This document shows positions 39,509 through 46,963 of a stretch of DNA of 64,000 nt, piece by piece. The notes beneath the pieces were generated by a model. The model worked only from the letters and a program-made list of their open reading frames with translations. It searched no databases and was not told where the DNA came from. Origin of the DNA: Rheinheimera sediminis (GTDB taxonomy: Bacteria; Pseudomonadota; Gammaproteobacteria; Enterobacterales; Alteromonadaceae); NCBI RefSeq assembly GCF_004005375.1, contig NZ_RZUF01000005.1:62001-126000 (forward strand), read 5' to 3'. Each line of letters begins with the position of its first letter. Within the stretch, counting starts at the first letter, position 1. The translations under genes and the position numbers were made by a program.

Positions 39509-39631
39509 AACAATGCCAAGCATTGGCCCGAAGGGCGAAGCCGGAAATAGCATTGCCAACAGTTTGGCAATGTCCGGATGAGCGCCAGTGGCTCAGTCCA
39601 CTGGCCGGAATGCGCCACGGATGGCTGCGAA
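39509..39631. repeat. Cluster of small palindromes, REP-like
   Basis: Three successive perfect dyads: CAATGC-CAA-GCATTG, ATTGCCAA-CAG-TTTGGCAAT, CCAGTGG-CTCAGT-CCACTGG, plus the near-direct repeat CCGGATGAGCGCCA / CCGGAATGCGCCA. No coding signal. A bacterial interspersed palindromic element is most likely. Confidence 0.6.
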
Positions 39632-39664
39632 TAAAAAAACCACCTGTCTTCCCAGCAGGTGGTT
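39632..39664 (-). terminator. Terminator of the Fur-regulated TBDR
   Basis: On the minus strand, a 9-bp stem AACCACCTG/CAGGTGGTT, a 9-base loop, then seven T. It lies ~85 bases after the TBDR stop. Between them is another GC-rich dyad (GGGCGCGG/CCGCGCCC, 39696-39716). Confidence 0.92.
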
Positions 39665-39748
39665 GAGCATCTCTCAAAAGACCAGGGTAATGTAGGGGCG
39701 CGGTTTATCCGCGCCCGTCTGGAGCTTTCATCCAATATCAGCAAAGAT

Positions 39749-42079
39749 TTAGAAACTATAACTGACACTCAACTTGGCATAACGGCCTGGTTCGCTATAC
39801 CTCTGGATACCATCGGCACTAATATTGTTCCGTGTGCTGGCGGCATAACGAATACGCTCCCAGCGGTAGTATTCTTTATCCAGCAGGTTATAAACACCAA
39901 GATTCAGTAACCAGTTGTCGCCAAACTCCATAGTGCTGACGACATCCACTACCGTGGCACTATTTGGTAGGTAGGTGACTAATTGGGTTTGAGTGCCGTC
40001 TTCTTCAGTTTCATACGCATCTTTGGCTTTGACTTCAGAGCTGTAGCTTAAATTAGTCGCAAGACTCCACCAGTCGGTGGCGCGGTAGCTAACACCAGCA
40101 ACCAGTTTGTCTGGGCTTATAGTGATCAGCGGGTCGCCATTTTCTTTTTCACCTTCATGATGGCTATAAGAGAACTGAGCACTCCAGTTTTGATTAAAGC
40201 GCCAGGCGCCTTGCAGCTCGACTCCTGCCACATCTACATCACCGACGTTTTCGTTGATGGTATAAGGGTTGCCTTGAGTGACAGTACAGCCGAAGCTGGT
40301 GCAGCTTTCATACACTGTGTCTGGGTTTTGTACTTTGGTGACATTTTCAATCATATCGCGGTAGTTATCTTTAAACACCGCCACTTTGATCCTGCTATTG
40401 TTACCTTGCCACTGATAAGCCAGTTCCAGATTAGTACTGTACTCAGCTTCTAAATTGGGGTTAGATAAAGAACCATATAAACCTGTCACTACTTTACCAG
40501 TGGCTTGTTCAGTGCGGCTGACGGATGAGGTCTGGAAATACATTTCTTCTGTACTTGGTGCACGGAAGCCACGGCCTAACTGCAGCGCTACACTTTGCTG
40601 ATCTGTCAGCTGATAGTGACCCACTATCTGACCTGTCACTGCGCTGAAGCTACTGTCCTGCACTGTGCCTGTCGCATCGGTAAAACCAGTATTTAACTGA
40701 GGTTTGTATGACAGATGATCGTAACGCAGGCCACTAGTTAAGCTAAAAGCACTGTTATTAAATTTAATACTGTCGCGTACATACAGGTGCCATAAGTCAG
40801 CATCAGTCTCTGGTACAAAATCCGGATCTATATCTTGCCGGGCAATTTCCATAGTTTGGCCAACGTAGCTAGTATCAATGGCAGAGAAATCAACCGACTT
40901 TTGCTCCAAAGCACCGCCGTACACCAGTTGATGGCTGCTACCCTGAGTTTGCAGTTCTTTATCCAAGGCAAAAGCCCACTTCAGCAAGTCCTGCTGGTAA
41001 TCCCGGTCTTCACTGCGGTAACAAGGGCCGGTAGTACATAAACGGGCTACACTGGCAGGGGCAAGCATCAGGGTGAAAGCGTCATTGTTGGTTTTCTGAT
41101 AATCCAGGCTGGTTGCCAACCCATCAAAAAGTGGATGACCGGCTAACCAATTGTATTTCAGACCAATACGGCTGCGTTCCTGCTGGTCGTCACTGGTACG
41201 GGTCAGGTAACTGCGGCTTAACCAGGATAAGTTGTTGGTATCTATATCTGCTTTAAATAACTCAGCGGTCAGGCCAATATCCTGAGCCTCTGTCAGTTGG
41301 TACTTTAATTTGGTCAGTATATTGTGGCTGTTATTGTCCTGAGGATCTGCAACAGGGCGGCCAGAGCCTGTAATGGCCTGGCGTTCGGCTGAGTCGGCAT
41401 AGTTTTCCATTTCGTGACCTTCACGCTTGGTCAGCACGGCCAAAGCTTCCAGTTTACCACTACGGTTTGCCACAGTCACAGTGCCCTGAGTTTCATCATT
41501 GGCGCCACTGTAAGCCGCTTTTAACCGGACAAAAGTGTCGTTGCCTTCTGGTTCTAAGTAGTCTGCTGCATCTTTAGTGACGAAAAGCACGGCGCCACCT
41601 AAAGAGCCACTGCCTGCAGCTATGGCATCAGCACCTTTGACGATTTCAATTTGTTTTACCGCATCCGGGTCTATACCACCACGGCCGGCCGCAAAGAAAT
41701 CATAAAAGGCATAAGTGGGCGGGTTTAAGGTTTCACCGACTGACAAACCGTCGACCGTAATTGCGACCTGATTGCCTTCCAGGCCACGGATGTTAAAGCC
41801 AGCAGAACCAAAACGGCCCTGGTCAGTTAAGCTGACGCCCGGGATATAACGCACCATGTCTTCTAAACGCTGTACCTGCTGCTGTTCCAGCTGCTTGGCT
41901 TTGAGCACTGTGCTATTGGCTGTGGTCGATTTTTTATCTTCAAGTGCTGTAGCTGTAACTGTCACAGCATCCAGTTGCGACAAATCTTTTGCGGCCTCTT
42001 CTGCTGCAACTTCTGCCAACAGGGAAGTGGAAAATAAGCTGCTAATAGCAACAGCAATTACAGTTTTAGAACAGGGCAT
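39749..42079 (-). CDS. TonB-dependent receptor of the heme/hemoglobin/siderophore type, Fur-regulated
   Basis: 776 aa. Signal peptide ending near SLLAEVAA, TonB box DAVTVTAT, plug MVRYIPGVSLTDQGRFGSAG with NIRGLEGNQVAITVDG. The barrel has both FRAP (~506) and NPNL, the motif pair of hemoglobin/transferrin-family receptors. There is, however, no His between FRAP and NPNL, where heme receptors usually carry one. It ends LSVSYSF. A Fur box lies ~65 bases upstream. So iron-linked uptake is well supported, but heme as the ligand is uncertain. Its own terminator follows. Confidence 0.92.
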   Translation of the reverse strand: MPCSKTVIAVAISSLFSTSLLAEVAAEEAAKDLSQLDAVTVTATALEDKKSTTANSTVLKAKQLEQQQVQRLEDMVRYIPGVSLTDQGRFGSAGFNIRGLEGNQVAITVDGLSVGETLNPPTYAFYDFFAAGRGGIDPDAVKQIEIVKGADAIAAGSGSLGGAVLFVTKDAADYLEPEGNDTFVRLKAAYSGANDETQGTVTVANRSGKLEALAVLTKREGHEMENYADSAERQAITGSGRPVADPQDNNSHNILTKLKYQLTEAQDIGLTAELFKADIDTNNLSWLSRSYLTRTSDDQQERSRIGLKYNWLAGHPLFDGLATSLDYQKTNNDAFTLMLAPASVARLCTTGPCYRSEDRDYQQDLLKWAFALDKELQTQGSSHQLVYGGALEQKSVDFSAIDTSYVGQTMEIARQDIDPDFVPETDADLWHLYVRDSIKFNNSAFSLTSGLRYDHLSYKPQLNTGFTDATGTVQDSSFSAVTGQIVGHYQLTDQQSVALQLGRGFRAPSTEEMYFQTSSVSRTEQATGKVVTGLYGSLSNPNLEAEYSTNLELAYQWQGNNSRIKVAVFKDNYRDMIENVTKVQNPDTVYESCTSFGCTVTQGNPYTINENVGDVDVAGVELQGAWRFNQNWSAQFSYSHHEGEKENGDPLITISPDKLVAGVSYRATDWWSLATNLSYSSEVKAKDAYETEEDGTQTQLVTYLPNSATVVDVVSTMEFGDNWLLNLGVYNLLDKEYYRWERIRYAASTRNNISADGIQRYSEPGRYAKLSVSYSF

Positions 42080-42141
42080 GGCGCTCTCCTTGACGAGCTA
42101 AACAGTTGTGGTAAGTCCACAGGATGGCGTCATGCTAGATC

Positions 42142-42161
42142 AAATGAGAACTATTCTCAAC
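42142..42161. promoter_or_regulatory. Fur box upstream of the TBDR
   Basis: AAATGAGAACTATTCTCAAC, with the dyad TGAGAA/TTCTCA. Matches the AATGAGAAT..ATTCTCATT form of Fur site. Confidence 0.85.
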
Positions 42162-42212
42162 AATAAAAATGAAATTATTTTTATATTTTTCAACAGCTTA
42201 AAATTAAAAATA

Positions 42213-42242
42213 CAAAAAGCTCCCTACTCAAAGAATAGGGAG
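42213..42242 (-). terminator. Terminator of the DUF4198/EF-hand/DUF2271 operon
   Basis: On the minus strand, stem CTCCCTA/TAGGGAG followed by CTTTTTG, ~50 bases after the DUF2271 stop. Confidence 0.85.
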
Positions 42243-42289
42243 AACAACAGGAGTTGGCAGGCAACTCGACAGGAATAGCGACTACAAAC

Positions 42290-43618
42290 TTAGCCGTCTT
42301 TACTGTGCAATTGCAGGCGCACCACGCCCAGTTCAGCTGCACCTTGCCGCTGCACAGGCTGCAGATCGGCTTGCCAGTTCAAAGGCAGAGTTAAATGTTC
42401 ATGACCACCATGTTCACGCGCCACTTCCAGATGCAATTGATACTGGCCCCAGGGCACCACAGCACCTTGTTGATCACGGCCATCCCACTGCAACTGGTAA
42501 GTACCGGGCTTTTGGGTAGCACCAGCGATCTGATCTATTTGTTCAGGGTTTTTCCGACCCAACCTACGCCACCAGTGATTCAGCTCCTGATACCAGCGAC
42601 TTTGCTGGCCGACCAAACTAAGCTGGCGCACAGGTTTTTTCTGCTGATCGGTCAGCCAAACCGAAACATAAGGTCTTTTGTAATTACCATCAGTGAATTT
42701 GGGTAACTGATAGCTAATCTCTAGCCTCTGGTGCTGGCTTTGGTTTTTATCCGCCAGATAGCCATACCAGGAATTGGACGCATACCAGTTGGCTGAATCA
42801 GTTCTAATTAAAGCTGCGGCTTGCTGTTGTTCAGTAAGCTGCAGGCCTTGCTTCAGATCGAGCACCGCCAAACTTTGCGCCAGTAAATAGGCTGTGACAG
42901 CATCTTTAGCCAGCACAGTGGCTGTTGGGCTGTATTCGACAGGCCAGCCTTCTGCCGGGTTCAGCAGCGGGCTAAAAGTCCGGTACGATACTTTGTAGCC
43001 CTGCTGTGTTTTGGCGGTTTCGGTCTGAGCTAAAGCAATCGAACTTAGCTGCAGTTGCTGTAACAACGGTTGTTCAGTGCCCAGACTCAGCTTTGTGCTG
43101 AGCGCATCAGACCATAACACCCGGCTGACACCAGATTGTAAATCTATCTGCTTTAACGCTGGGAACCAGCTTTTTAGCAGTGTAGTAACATCGTCCAGCA
43201 AGCGGGCATTGGCTAAGCCGTCTAGCTGCCATACTTGCGTATTGTAATTAGCAGCTGAAACAGCTTGCTGTTCTATGGCTCTGGTTTGACGGCGTAGCTC
43301 CACTCTGTCTGGTAATACCTGGTTTTTTACCGCTTGTTGCCATTGCTGGGCTATAGCGCCCAGCCGGCAGCTATAGCTATGCTGGCTTAGTGTGCGCCAT
43401 TCTTCGCAGAGCTGAATTAACTCGTGCTGTTTTGGTTGAGCAGCGGCTAACCAGTGCTGAAACTGGGGTAGTCTGGCCTGCCAGTCCTTTTGGCTGACGC
43501 CTTCCAGTTGCAGTTTCAGCTGCTTCCCTGCAACATCCTGTTGGAAGCTGACAGGGGTTGCCAGCACCATCAAAGGAACCAAGGTTAATAGCGTCAAAGG
43601 CCAGACAAAACTCTTCAT
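42290..43618 (-). CDS. Degenerate ApbE-like domain fused to DUF2271, exported
   Basis: 442 aa with signal peptide (ends near LMVLATPV). Residues ~20-290 follow the ApbE flavin-transferase layout: SYSCRLGAIAQQWQ, QLDGLANARLLDDV, then NPAEGWPVEYSPTATVLAKD in the place of ApbE DPRTG.P...TV.A. Key ApbE residues are changed (the Asp of DPRTG is Asn, and the usual His before it is absent), so FMN transfer may be lost. Residues ~310-430 are DUF2271: PYVSVWLTDQQKKPVRQLSL, then AGATQKPGTYQLQWDGRDQQ. Last gene of a Fur-boxed operon, overlapping the EF-hand stop by one base (TAATG). Confidence 0.75.
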   Translation of the reverse strand: MKSFVWPLTLLTLVPLMVLATPVSFQQDVAGKQLKLQLEGVSQKDWQARLPQFQHWLAAAQPKQHELIQLCEEWRTLSQHSYSCRLGAIAQQWQQAVKNQVLPDRVELRRQTRAIEQQAVSAANYNTQVWQLDGLANARLLDDVTTLLKSWFPALKQIDLQSGVSRVLWSDALSTKLSLGTEQPLLQQLQLSSIALAQTETAKTQQGYKVSYRTFSPLLNPAEGWPVEYSPTATVLAKDAVTAYLLAQSLAVLDLKQGLQLTEQQQAAALIRTDSANWYASNSWYGYLADKNQSQHQRLEISYQLPKFTDGNYKRPYVSVWLTDQQKKPVRQLSLVGQQSRWYQELNHWWRRLGRKNPEQIDQIAGATQKPGTYQLQWDGRDQQGAVVPWGQYQLHLEVAREHGGHEHLTLPLNWQADLQPVQRQGAAELGVVRLQLHSKDG

Positions 43619-44529
43619 TACTCAGCCGTACCTTTGGTTTGTTCGTTGTTAATAACAGGCAAAGCTTCAGCCATAGTCACTTGCTGGTTTAGATCTGTAT
43701 CCCAGCGTTTGAACATACGCTCACCTGAAGCATTAAACTCGGCACTGCTGACTTGCTGATTATTGTCTTTGTCCAAAGCTTTAAAGCGCACTGCAGCCTG
43801 CTTTAACTGGGCGGTTCGGGTTTTCGCGATTTGGCGATCCAGACGGTCTACAAACTCGCTCAGGTATTCATCGCTGCTCAGCTCGTCGTTTTTGTCCAGA
43901 TCGGTACGGGCGAAAGCGGCATCACGTTGTTGCTGGTATTCAACTTTGTCGACTTGACCGTCGCCATTCTGGTCATACATAGCCAGCATACCGTCCACAC
44001 TGTGTGTCGTTGGCATCACTAAGGCCGGGCGGGCTCGTACTCTTTGGTTGGCGTCGGGTTTACGCTCGCGCTCTGGCAGCGGATCGGCTTTGCTGATTAC
44101 CCCATCTTTATTGGTGTCGATGTAGGCAAAAGCTTTATCACCTGAGGCATTGTATTCGTCCTGCCCTATGGCTTTGCTTTTGTTGGTATCAAGCGCTTCA
44201 ATCCGCACCAGCGTTTGTTTAATTTGGCCTGTGCGTTCGGTCTCGAGTTTTTTATCCAAGCGACCGGCGTATTCATTAACGTATTCGTCCACTGACACCT
44301 GACCATCCTGATTTTCATCCATGGCGCCGTAACGTTGCTGCCGTACCTGCTCAAATTCGGCCTGACTGACAGTGCCGTCTTTATTCAAATCATAATCCTG
44401 AATAAAACTGGCTTTGCCCTGAGCTGTAGGCTGATGAGCCGGTTTTTTTGGCGCTTTTTCATCAGCAGCTAAATAACAGCTGCTGATGGCTAAAAATAAA
44501 GTGAGGGCTGTGCTTCTTCGTTGCATCAT
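43618..44529 (-). CDS. Exported EF-hand protein with eight calcium-loop motifs
   Basis: 303 aa, signal peptide ending near SSCYLAADE. Eight EF-hand loops are visible: DLNKDGTVSQAE, DENQDGQVSVDE, DTNKSKAIGQDE, DTNKDGVISKAD, DQNGDGQVDKVE, DLDKNDELSSDE, DKDNNQQVSSAE, DTDLNQQVTMAE. They form two homologous halves of four. Loops 1, 2, 4 and 5 are canonical; 3, 6, 7 and 8 lack the Gly at position 6. A periplasmic or surface calcium-binding scaffold. It starts 9 bases after the DUF4198 gene and is in the Fur-boxed operon. Confidence 0.9.
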   Translation of the reverse strand: MMQRRSTALTLFLAISSCYLAADEKAPKKPAHQPTAQGKASFIQDYDLNKDGTVSQAEFEQVRQQRYGAMDENQDGQVSVDEYVNEYAGRLDKKLETERTGQIKQTLVRIEALDTNKSKAIGQDEYNASGDKAFAYIDTNKDGVISKADPLPERERKPDANQRVRARPALVMPTTHSVDGMLAMYDQNGDGQVDKVEYQQQRDAAFARTDLDKNDELSSDEYLSEFVDRLDRQIAKTRTAQLKQAAVRFKALDKDNNQQVSSAEFNASGERMFKRWDTDLNQQVTMAEALPVINNEQTKGTAE

Positions 44530-44538
44530 CTACTCCTG

Positions 44539-45327
44539 TTATTCAGTCACTTCAACTACAGCGCTATAGCTGTAACTGTAGGTTGGGGCTTTGGCACCTG
44601 CTGGTGCATCGGTACGAAAACGGGTCAGCAGCAAATAGGTACCGGCTTTATCCAATTCAAAATTCAGCTGACCTTCTTTGTCCGTCATCAGTTCTTTGGA
44701 AGCTTTGGTTTCAGCTTCTGGCGAGTCGGCTGGATACACCTGCACTTTTTGTTCAGCCAAAGCTTTGCCGTTATAAAGCACAGTGGCTTTGATCGGGCTT
44801 TGGATATACAAATCGTTTGGATGACTTTGGAATACCAGCTCCAGCCCTTGATTGCTTGGTTTTAATGCAGTTTGACTTGGCGCACCTTTGCTGACATAAG
44901 TTTCAGACAAGGTCACCGACTGGAAATGCGCCGTTAATTTCGCACCAGCAGGAATTTGTTCCTTTGGATCTCTGCTATTGTGGGTTTTGCCGTCTTGTTG
45001 CCAGCTACGAAATACAGCACCAAAACGTTGGCCTGTGCTGAATTTATAAGTGCCGTCTTGCTCCAACTGATGAGCCACCGCAGTGCGGGTTTTACCTACA
45101 AACAGCTCTTTTGGGGTAACAGCTTTGCCATCGGGTTGCAGCACTTGAAATTCGCTTTGATCAAAGGCTACTTCGGGTACAAAAAACTTCTCAGCAAAAG
45201 CAGCGTCCAGCGTGACCCAGCCAGCCAAAGGCTCAAAGCTGGCTGGTGCCAGATAGGGTGTGTGTGCTGTCGCAGTAAAAGCCAACAACAAAGGGGCTGA
45301 ACAAAGCAGGGGTTTTAGTTTAAACAT
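44539..45327 (-). CDS. DUF4198 periplasmic protein
   Basis: 262 aa. Signal peptide with cleavage predicted after TATA, which leaves His as the first mature residue (HTPYLAP). The family usually starts mature chains AH(D/x) in this way. Two Ig/CopC-like beta domains follow; the second has SPIKATVLYNGKALAEQKVQ, TDKEGQLNFELDKAGTYLLL. Family members are annotated as nickel/cobalt or copper-related periplasmic proteins, with little biochemistry. First gene of the Fur-boxed operon; two Fur boxes lie upstream, so a link to iron is likelier than nickel here. Confidence 0.85.
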   Translation of the reverse strand: MFKLKPLLCSAPLLLAFTATAHTPYLAPASFEPLAGWVTLDAAFAEKFFVPEVAFDQSEFQVLQPDGKAVTPKELFVGKTRTAVAHQLEQDGTYKFSTGQRFGAVFRSWQQDGKTHNSRDPKEQIPAGAKLTAHFQSVTLSETYVSKGAPSQTALKPSNQGLELVFQSHPNDLYIQSPIKATVLYNGKALAEQKVQVYPADSPEAETKASKELMTDKEGQLNFELDKAGTYLLLTRFRTDAPAGAKAPTYSYSYSAVVEVTE

Positions 45328-45341
45328 AGGGCGCTCCAGTT

Positions 45342-45360
45342 AATGAGAATAGATCTCATT
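45342..45360. promoter_or_regulatory. Fur box 1 upstream of the DUF4198 operon
   Basis: AATGAGAATAGATCTCATT, dyad AATGAGA/TCTCATT, 15 bases from the start codon. Confidence 0.85.
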
Positions 45361-45385
45361 TAATTCATAGGCGCCACTCTAAATC

Positions 45386-45404
45386 AAATGAGAATCATTT
45401 GCAA
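45386..45404. promoter_or_regulatory. Fur box 2 upstream of the DUF4198 operon
   Basis: AAATGAGAATCATTTGCAA, containing the canonical TGAGAATCATT core; 44 bases upstream of box 1. Confidence 0.85.
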
Positions 45405-45436
45405 CTGGATCGGTTTATCTTTACGCTGAACAGGCT

Positions 45437-45460
45437 AAAAGGCCCTCCAATTGGGGCCTT
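45437..45460 (-). terminator. Terminator of the DUF1439 gene
   Basis: On the minus strand, stem AAGGCCC/GGGCCTT followed by TTAG, ~16 bases past the stop at 45477. The short T-run makes it moderate. Confidence 0.65.
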
Positions 45461-45476
45461 GCTGGTAAAGCAGTGG

Positions 45477-46061
45477 TTACTGAGCAGAGTAGTTAGGCTT
45501 TAACAGCAGCTCGCCCGGTTGCAACACTAAAGTTAAAGGCATGCCACATAAGACTTTTTCTGTCACTTTGCTGCAATCGAGCTTATAAATCGGCTGGCGG
45601 TTCAGTACTTCGCTCAGTATGGCTTTGGCTTCGTTGCTTAATGGGGCAAGTTTGAGCTGAGAACTGCCACTACCAACACTGGAATCCAAAATGTTTAAAT
45701 TTTTCAGATAAATGGCGTTTTTTTCATCGTCAAAATAGGGTAAAGCCGATAAGTGTAATTTCAGATCCGTATGCAAGGGTTTAAATAAGGCGTCCACCTC
45801 AGCCCCAAGCGCCAGTTTTAATTCGATCTGCTGCTTATTGTCCGGAGCCAAATGCAACTCCAGTTGCTGGACTGTTAAGGTCAAAGGCAAACCCAGCATT
45901 TTACCTTTGCCTTGTTGTTGCTCTAACTGTTCCAAGATTACAGTCTGCAATTCCTGTTGTTTCAGACTGAACATATCGATGCGATTTAATTGGGTACAGG
46001 AGGCTAAGAGCAGCAGCGCAAGCGTCAAAATCTTTTGTTTTTTCAAGGTGATGTTATCCAT
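45477..46061 (-). CDS. DUF1439 lipoprotein (YceB-like)
   Basis: 194 aa from the ATG at 46061; a TTG at 46091 would add residues before the signal. Lipobox LLLASC (Cys22). The mature part matches the YceB/DUF1439 fold: MFSLKQQELQTVILEQLEQQ, PLTLTVQQLELHL, LSALPYFDDEKNAIYLKNLN and the C-terminal PIYKLD. A periplasm-facing lipoprotein of a lipid-binding-like (TULIP-type) fold. Biological role not established. Single gene. Confidence 0.8.
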   Translation of the reverse strand: MDNITLKKQKILTLALLLLASCTQLNRIDMFSLKQQELQTVILEQLEQQQGKGKMLGLPLTLTVQQLELHLAPDNKQQIELKLALGAEVDALFKPLHTDLKLHLSALPYFDDEKNAIYLKNLNILDSSVGSGSSQLKLAPLSNEAKAILSEVLNRQPIYKLDCSKVTEKVLCGMPLTLVLQPGELLLKPNYSAQ

Positions 46062-46192
46062 TTTATGCAGCTTTGGCGCGAACTCTAGCAAGTTCGGCTG
46101 AACCTATGCTGATTTTTTTTCGTATAGCTTCCAACTATTGTCGTCACAAGTCCGACTTAGTATCAGAACATCAGGGAAACGGCAGGCACAGC

Positions 46193-46378
46193 ATGAAAAC
46201 ACCAGAACAAATCAAGTTACCAGGTCTACGGCAACTTACTACGGCATTTATCGTGCTGGTGCTGGTTCTATTGGTTTTTGATTCGGTATTGCAGTGGCTA
46301 AGTTTCAATTTACATCAGCAGCCTCTGGTCGCTCCGTATTTATTGTTCCCCATCCGCTGGCTGGAGATTTTATTTTAA
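46193..46378 (+). CDS. Small single-pass membrane protein
   Basis: 61 aa (ATG at 46193 after GGCAGG). Charged N-terminus KTPEQIKLPGLRQL, a hydrophobic helix TAFIVLVLVLLVFDSVLQWL, then a short amphipathic tail ending WLEILF. No homologue recognised. It precedes another small membrane protein by 82 bases. Confidence 0.45.
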   Translation: MKTPEQIKLPGLRQLTTAFIVLVLVLLVFDSVLQWLSFNLHQQPLVAPYLLFPIRWLEILF

Positions 46379-46460
46379 ATTTTTGTTAAATAGTTGGATT
46401 AACTTGATTTTCCTGTGTATTTTTATCCGGCTGAGTGTAACAGAAAACAGGAAGTAATGG

Positions 46461-46901
46461 ATGACATTTAAACAAATATTGGCAGATAAAAAGGCAAAGC
46501 GCTGGGCTTTTTTAAGTTGGAGTGGAAGTGCTCTGCTGTTGCTAAGTATGTTTTACGTTGAGCTGGGTCAACTCTGGTTTACTCCTTTTGTGTATTCGAT
46601 TCTGCTTGCTGTACTGCCTTTTAGCAACAACAACAAAAATCACCAGCTGTTTCCAGAATTTTTTGACGACCCGTTCAGCCAATTGCGGCTGGAAGGCGAA
46701 ATGCTTCACGTGAAACAACATCAGGTGGAAGCTGTAAATGTCAAAAAAGTTGCCATTGATAAACTGGATGACACCAAAGCTTTTATAGATTTTCCCTACA
46801 CTATGTATGGTAAGTTGAAATTCAGTTTTCCGCTGGAGCAGCTACCGGCAGTGAAAGCTTTTTTTCATCAGCGCTGCCCTCAAATTGAAATTATCAGCTA
46901 A
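46461..46901 (+). CDS. Hypothetical membrane protein, two TM segments
   Basis: 146 aa. Basic N-terminus (ADKKAKRW), two close hydrophobic stretches (AFLSWSGSALLLLSMFYVEL and VYSILLAVLP), then a soluble domain (LEGEMLHVKQHQVEAVNVKK ... FIDFPYTMYGKLKFSFP) resembling small bacterial PH-like membrane-bound domains. Function not recognised. It is convergent with glmU, with a shared terminator at 46917. Confidence 0.75.
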   Translation: MTFKQILADKKAKRWAFLSWSGSALLLLSMFYVELGQLWFTPFVYSILLAVLPFSNNNKNHQLFPEFFDDPFSQLRLEGEMLHVKQHQVEAVNVKKVAIDKLDDTKAFIDFPYTMYGKLKFSFPLEQLPAVKAFFHQRCPQIEIIS

Positions 46902-46916
46902 AAAGTAAAATGCCCA

Positions 46917-46955
46917 AAACGCAAAACCCGCCAGAAAGACGGGTTTTTGTTTTGC
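46917..46955. terminator. Bidirectional terminator between 46461 gene and glmU
   Basis: Stem AAAACCCG/CGGGTTTT (46923-46930, 46940-46947) with A-rich left and T-rich right flanks, so it can stop transcripts from both sides. Confidence 0.88.
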
Positions 46956-46963
46956 TCAACAGC

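Noticed and set aside
39272-39550. 92-codon plus frame upstream of the ZIP gene
   Set aside because: Crosses the Zur-like box and hairpins; no coding features.
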